This document shows positions 51,097 through 53,864 of a stretch of 53,864 bases of DNA, one piece after another. Within the stretch, counting starts at the first letter, position 1; each line of letters begins with the position of its first letter. Location: the NCBI GenBank assembly GCA_013823325.1, contig PNLY01000028.1, forward strand, positions 1 to 53,864, in the 5' to 3' direction. A program made the translations under genes and the position numbers. Source of the stretch: Methylobacterium sp. Its GTDB lineage: Bacteria; Pseudomonadota; Alphaproteobacteria; Rhizobiales; Beijerinckiaceae. The notes beneath the pieces are model-generated. The model made no database searches, was not told the origin of the DNA, and saw only the letters and a program-made list of their open reading frames with translations.

Positions 51097-51702
51097 TCAG
51101 GCGAAACTGGCCGTATCGCCCTTCTGGATGACGGTAAAGACGGTCTTGAGACGACCTCGCAGGCCCGGAATGTAGAGCTGCGAGATGGTCGGATCCTGGA
51201 TGGGAACGTAGTCGGTCTTGCGATCCCGCTTGTCGGCCTTATGCGGATCACGATTGTAATAGGCGGGAAGCCCGCGCCCCCTATAGGCGTCGAGCCGGAC
51301 GTTGAGCCGGGCGATCACCAGCGAACCGCAATCGCCCCATTCATAGGGAATGGCGAAATAGAGCTTGGCGGCATAGGCGAGCCGCGACGAGCGGATACTC
51401 TTGGCGTAGCGTTGGATCGTGCCATGGCGCTGCGCCGCCTGCTTCACCTTCACGAACACCTCGTAATCCGCCCACCAGCAGCCGGAGGCGGCATCTTTCC
51501 AGCCTTTGGCGAAACGCTGCGAATCGCAGAAGCGGAAATAGTGCTGTCCGACATTGAGATGGATACGCTGGACATGCGACATGCCGCCGTTCTGAGACCC
51601 ACTCGCGAGGCCGCGTGCGGCCATATTATGATAGGTGATGTCGGCCTGGTCGGCGGGATCGTCCGAAACGAAGAATTTCTTGTTCACGGGTTCGGCGGTC
51701 AT
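51097..51702 (-). CDS. Unrecognised 201-residue protein
   Basis: I do not recognise this family. The protein is hydrophilic without signal peptide or membrane segment, is rich in aromatic residues and Arg/Lys, and has distinctive stretches 'NVGQHYFRFCDSQRFAKGW' and 'ASGCWWADYEVFVKVKQ'. The ATG at 51702 has AGGAG 7 bases upstream, a strong signal that it is a real gene. Base composition appears less GC-rich than the flanking genes (my impression, not computed). Lying between an amidohydrolase (41 bases) and a carbamoylase (128 bases) on the same strand, it is likely co-transcribed. No function is proposed. Confidence 0.82.
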   Translation of the reverse strand: MTAEPVNKKFFVSDDPADQADITYHNMAARGLASGSQNGGMSHVQRIHLNVGQHYFRFCDSQRFAKGWKDAASGCWWADYEVFVKVKQAAQRHGTIQRYAKSIRSSRLAYAAKLYFAIPYEWGDCGSLVIARLNVRLDAYRGRGLPAYYNRDPHKADKRDRKTDYVPIQDPTISQLYIPGLRGRLKTVFTVIQKGDTASFA

Positions 51703-51830
51703 GTCAGCACTCCTGTCGAGGCGCCGCATCCATAGGCTCGACGAGCGGATGCGGCATCGGGGAGCCCTTGGCCGGGTCAGAGACGGTTCTCGGCCGCGCG
51801 CCGGGAATGCGGCGCATGCGCCGGCAGCGC

Positions 51831-52763
51831 TCACGCGATCACCGCGCCCTTGCGCTCGACGATCATGCCGTAGCATTGCGGCTCGCGGTGCCTTGCGAAG
51901 TTGAAGGTCGAGTTCTTGTAGCTGTTGCCGAGGTCGAGATCGCAGCGGGCGACGACGAGTTCGTCGCCTTCGGTCACGGCCTGCGCCACCACCTCGCCGG
52001 TCGGCGCGATGATGCAGGAGCCGCCGATCTGGTCGACGCCGGCCTCCAAGCCGGCCTTGGCGACGCCGACTACCCAGGTCGCGTTCTGGTAGGCGCCAGC
52101 CTGCATGACGAGCTGGTTGTGGAAATTGCCGAGGCGATCATGGGCCGGAGCCGGCGGATTGTGCTTGGGCGTGTTGTAACCGAGCACGATCATCTCGACG
52201 CCCTGGAGGCCCATGACGCGATAGCTCTCGGGCCAGCGTCGGTCGTTGCAGATCATCATGCCAAGCCGCCCGCCCATGGTCTCCCAGACCGGCCAGCCGA
52301 GATTGCCGGTCTCGAAATAGCGCTTCTCGAGATTCTGAAAGACGGCGTCCGGCCGGTGCTCGGGATGACCCGGCAGGTGGATCTTGCGGTACTTGCCGAC
52401 GATCTTGCCTGATTTGTCGACGATGATCGCGCTATTGAAGCGGCGCTTTCGGCCATCCTCGAAGGCAAGCTCGGGATAGCCGAGATGAAAGCCGATGCCG
52501 AGCCGCTCGGCTTCAGCGAAGAGCGGCGCCGTCTCGTTCGAGGGCATGGCGCTCTCGAAATAGGAATCGATCTCGGCCTCGTCGTCCATCCACCAATGCG
52601 GGAAGAAGGCGGTCAGGGCCGCCTCGGGATAAACGACGAGGTCGCAGCCATTCGACTTCGCCTGGCGCATCAGCTCGATCATGCGGGCGACGGCGGAGCC
52701 GCGGCTCTCCTCGCGCTGGATAGGACCGAGTTGGGCTGCGCCGACGGTCAGGATACGGGTCAT
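51831..52763 (-). CDS. N-carbamoyl-D-amino acid hydrolase (nitrilase superfamily)
   Basis: A 310-residue nitrilase-superfamily amidase. Catalytic triad Glu47 ('VVYPEAAL'), Lys127 ('KYRKIHLPG') and Cys172 ('MICNDRRWPES') lies at the same residue numbers as in Agrobacterium D-carbamoylase, and 'GYNTPKHNPP' and 'QNLEKRYFETGNLG' also match. It hydrolyses N-carbamoyl-D-amino acids to D-amino acids, CO2 and ammonia. ATG 52763 has AGGAG 7 bases upstream. First gene of the run leading into the unknown protein and the amidohydrolase. No hydantoinase of the classical type is in the window. Confidence 0.93.
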   Translation of the reverse strand: MTRILTVGAAQLGPIQREESRGSAVARMIELMRQAKSNGCDLVVYPEAALTAFFPHWWMDDEAEIDSYFESAMPSNETAPLFAEAERLGIGFHLGYPELAFEDGRKRRFNSAIIVDKSGKIVGKYRKIHLPGHPEHRPDAVFQNLEKRYFETGNLGWPVWETMGGRLGMMICNDRRWPESYRVMGLQGVEMIVLGYNTPKHNPPAPAHDRLGNFHNQLVMQAGAYQNATWVVGVAKAGLEAGVDQIGGSCIIAPTGEVVAQAVTEGDELVVARCDLDLGNSYKNSTFNFARHREPQCYGMIVERKGAVIA

Positions 52764-52942
52764 CGGAAGGCTCCTGCTGCGCTTGCTCGTTGCTTGACGA
52801 TTCCGCTGGAGGTGGATGCTGCTATCCCTGTGCGCCATTGCGCAGTTTCCGTTACGGCAATAGCGTCGGGCGTTCCCTCTGGGCTCGGTCCGGACGCGCC
52901 GGCCGCGGCTGCCGGGGCAGCATCGAGCTGCGGATCAAAGTC

Positions 52943-53242
52943 ATGGCCACGTTCAATGTCGTCCGCTTCCGCATCAAGCCCGGGCGCGAGGCGGAATTCC
53001 TCGATGCCCACCGCCAGGGCAAGGCCAACTGGCCGGGCCTTGCGCGCGGCCATATCATCAAGACCGGTGAACGCGCCTATTGCCTGATCGGCGAATGGGA
53101 AGACCTCGCTGCCTTGAAGGGCGCCCGCGACCAGATGATCGCGACGCTGAACAGCTTCCGCGACACGCTCGAGGATCTCGGCGGCGGGCTCGGCGTCACC
53201 GATGCGGTGTCCGGCGACGTCGTCGTCGACCTGCGGGCTTAG
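52943..53242 (+). CDS. ABM-like (antibiotic biosynthesis monooxygenase fold) small protein
   Basis: A 99-residue ferredoxin-like-fold protein ('NVVRFRIKPGREAEFLDAHR', 'CLIGEWEDLAALKGARDQMI', 'LEDLGGGLGVTDAVSG'), similar to the DUF718/ABM group of small, often dimeric, proteins. Catalytic role not evident. It diverges from the carbamoylase gene and is followed by a family A repeat. Confidence 0.88.
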   Translation: MATFNVVRFRIKPGREAEFLDAHRQGKANWPGLARGHIIKTGERAYCLIGEWEDLAALKGARDQMIATLNSFRDTLEDLGGGLGVTDAVSGDVVVDLRA

Positions 53243-53329
53243 CGTCCGGCCGTCAGCTCGATCGAGGGCTCTCTGCGCAAGGCGACCTGCCCCTGCCCAC
53301 AAGGACAGGGCCGTCAAATATACGCTGTG

Positions 53330-53454
53330 AGCCCTCATCCTGAGGAGCCATTCCGTTGGGAATGGCGTCTCGAAGGATGCTCTGGGAGGCTCAAGAACCA
53401 GCTGGAGCATCCTTCGAGACGGCCGCAAACGCGGCCTCCTCAGGATGAGGGCTG
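53330..53454. repeat. Palindromic repeat, family A, copy 3
   Basis: Outer arms AGCCCTCATCCTGAGGAG and CTCCTCAGGATGAGGGCT, inner arms TCTCGAAGGATGCT and AGCATCCTTCGAGA. It lies between the convergent ABM-like and permease genes. Confidence 0.88.
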
Positions 53455-53474
53455 GAGGGAGCATCCCCGAGACC

Positions 53475-53864
53475 TCAGATGCTCTTGGCCAGCCGCGGAT
53501 CGAGCGAGTCGCGCAGGCCGTCGCCGAGCAGGTTCACGGCGAGCACGGTGATCGACAGGAACAGCGCCGGGAAGAAGACGATATGCGGCCTGACCTGCCA
53601 GAGCGCCCTGCCCTCGGCCATGATGTTGCCCCAGGACGGCGTAGCCGGCGGTACGCCGGCTCCGATGAAGGACAGGATCGCCTCGATGATCATCGCGCTG
53701 GCGCAGATATAGGTCGCCTGCACCGTCATCGGCGCGATCGTGTTGGGCAGGATGTGCTTGATGATGATGCGCGGCACGCGGGCGCCGTTCGAGATCGCCG
53801 CCTCGACATAAGGCTGCTCGCGCAGGGACAGCACCACGCTGCGCACCAGGCGTGCGACGCGTGG
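53475..53864 (-). CDS. Dipeptide-type ABC permease (DppC-like), 5' end outside window
   Basis: The frame enters from the right edge and ends at 53475, giving 129 residues of the C-terminal part. 'NTIAPMTVQATYICASAMII', 'AILSFIGAGVPPATPSWGNI' and 'NLLGDGLRDSLDPRLAK' are diagnostic of DppC-type permeases. The Gly-rich EAA loop ('VEAAISNGARVPRIIIKHIL') is complete. It is distinct from the copy at 38590 and belongs to another importer that lies mainly beyond the window. Confidence 0.93.
   Translation of the reverse strand, partial: PRVARLVRSVVLSLREQPYVEAAISNGARVPRIIIKHILPNTIAPMTVQATYICASAMIIEAILSFIGAGVPPATPSWGNIMAEGRALWQVRPHIVFFPALFLSITVLAVNLLGDGLRDSLDPRLAKSI

Overview
The window looks like chromosomal DNA of a high-GC alphaproteobacterium of the order Hyphomicrobiales. 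A Bosea-like or related soil or rhizosphere genus is my best guess. The grounds are the density of TRAP and ABC uptake systems, Mat-type malonate genes, an Agrobacterium-like N-carbamoyl-D-amino acid hydrolase, and palindromic intergenic repeats typical of that order. No rRNA, tRNA, CRISPR array, intact insertion sequence or phage gene was seen. Nearly all of the window is a series of catabolic islands, each pairing an uptake system with enzymes and usually its own regulator.

Layout. 1-2.9 kb: end of an MlaE-type permease with STAS domain, an MFS transporter and an uncharacterised helical protein. 2.9-6.8 kb: NitT/TauT-type ABC importer (permease, ATPase, NMT1-like binding protein) diverging from a creatininase-family hydrolase. 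6.9-9.4 kb: soxR, whose divergent SoxR-box promoter drives an NADPH-dependent FMN reductase, then an MBL hydrolase and a small exported protein. 9.5-21.1 kb: an eight-gene minus-strand operon (SMP-30 lactonase, TRAP DctP-DctQ-DctM, CaiB-type CoA transferase, OtnK-like kinase, malonyl-CoA decarboxylase, malonyl-CoA synthetase) diverging from a LysR regulator and an HMG-CoA lyase-like enzyme. 21.2-35.6 kb: a large sugar or sugar-acid locus with a CUT1 ABC importer, a TIM-barrel isomerase, two Gfo/Idh/MocA dehydrogenases, SDR, SMP-30 lactonase, IlvD/Edd-type dehydratase, enolase-superfamily dehydratase, HpcH/HpaI aldolase, a LacI regulator, and a membrane-anchored fusion carrying a D-2-hydroxyacid dehydrogenase. 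36-42.6 kb: dipeptide-type ABC importer with a gamma-glutamyltransferase-like enzyme and a DUF1028 protein, interrupted by a GIY-YIG nuclease gene between repeat copies. 42.8-52.8 kb: a second TRAP system with GntR regulator, DapA-family lyase, DSD1-type PLP enzyme, RidA, GNAT, deacetylase-like amidohydrolase, an unrecognised 201-aa protein and N-carbamoyl-D-amino acid hydrolase, suggestive of D-amino acid or N-substituted amino acid use. The window ends with an ABM-like protein and a truncated Dpp-type permease.

How the parts work together. The clearest regulatory logic visible is a shared promoter-operator design in front of two operons of the sugar locus (21183-21210 plus strand and 29595-29622 minus strand). 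In both, a TTGMCC -35, a 16-bp spacer and a TATCAT -10 overlap a near-identical LacI-type dyad. I infer the LacI protein at 31468-32529 binds both. Dehydrogenation, lactone opening, dehydration and aldol cleavage are all encoded, which fits a non-phosphorylating aldose route of unknown substrate. Neither the CUT1 nor the Dpp-type importer has an ATPase gene in the window. Two families of palindromic repeats sit in intergenic gaps, mostly after stop codons; one copy pair brackets the GIY-YIG gene.
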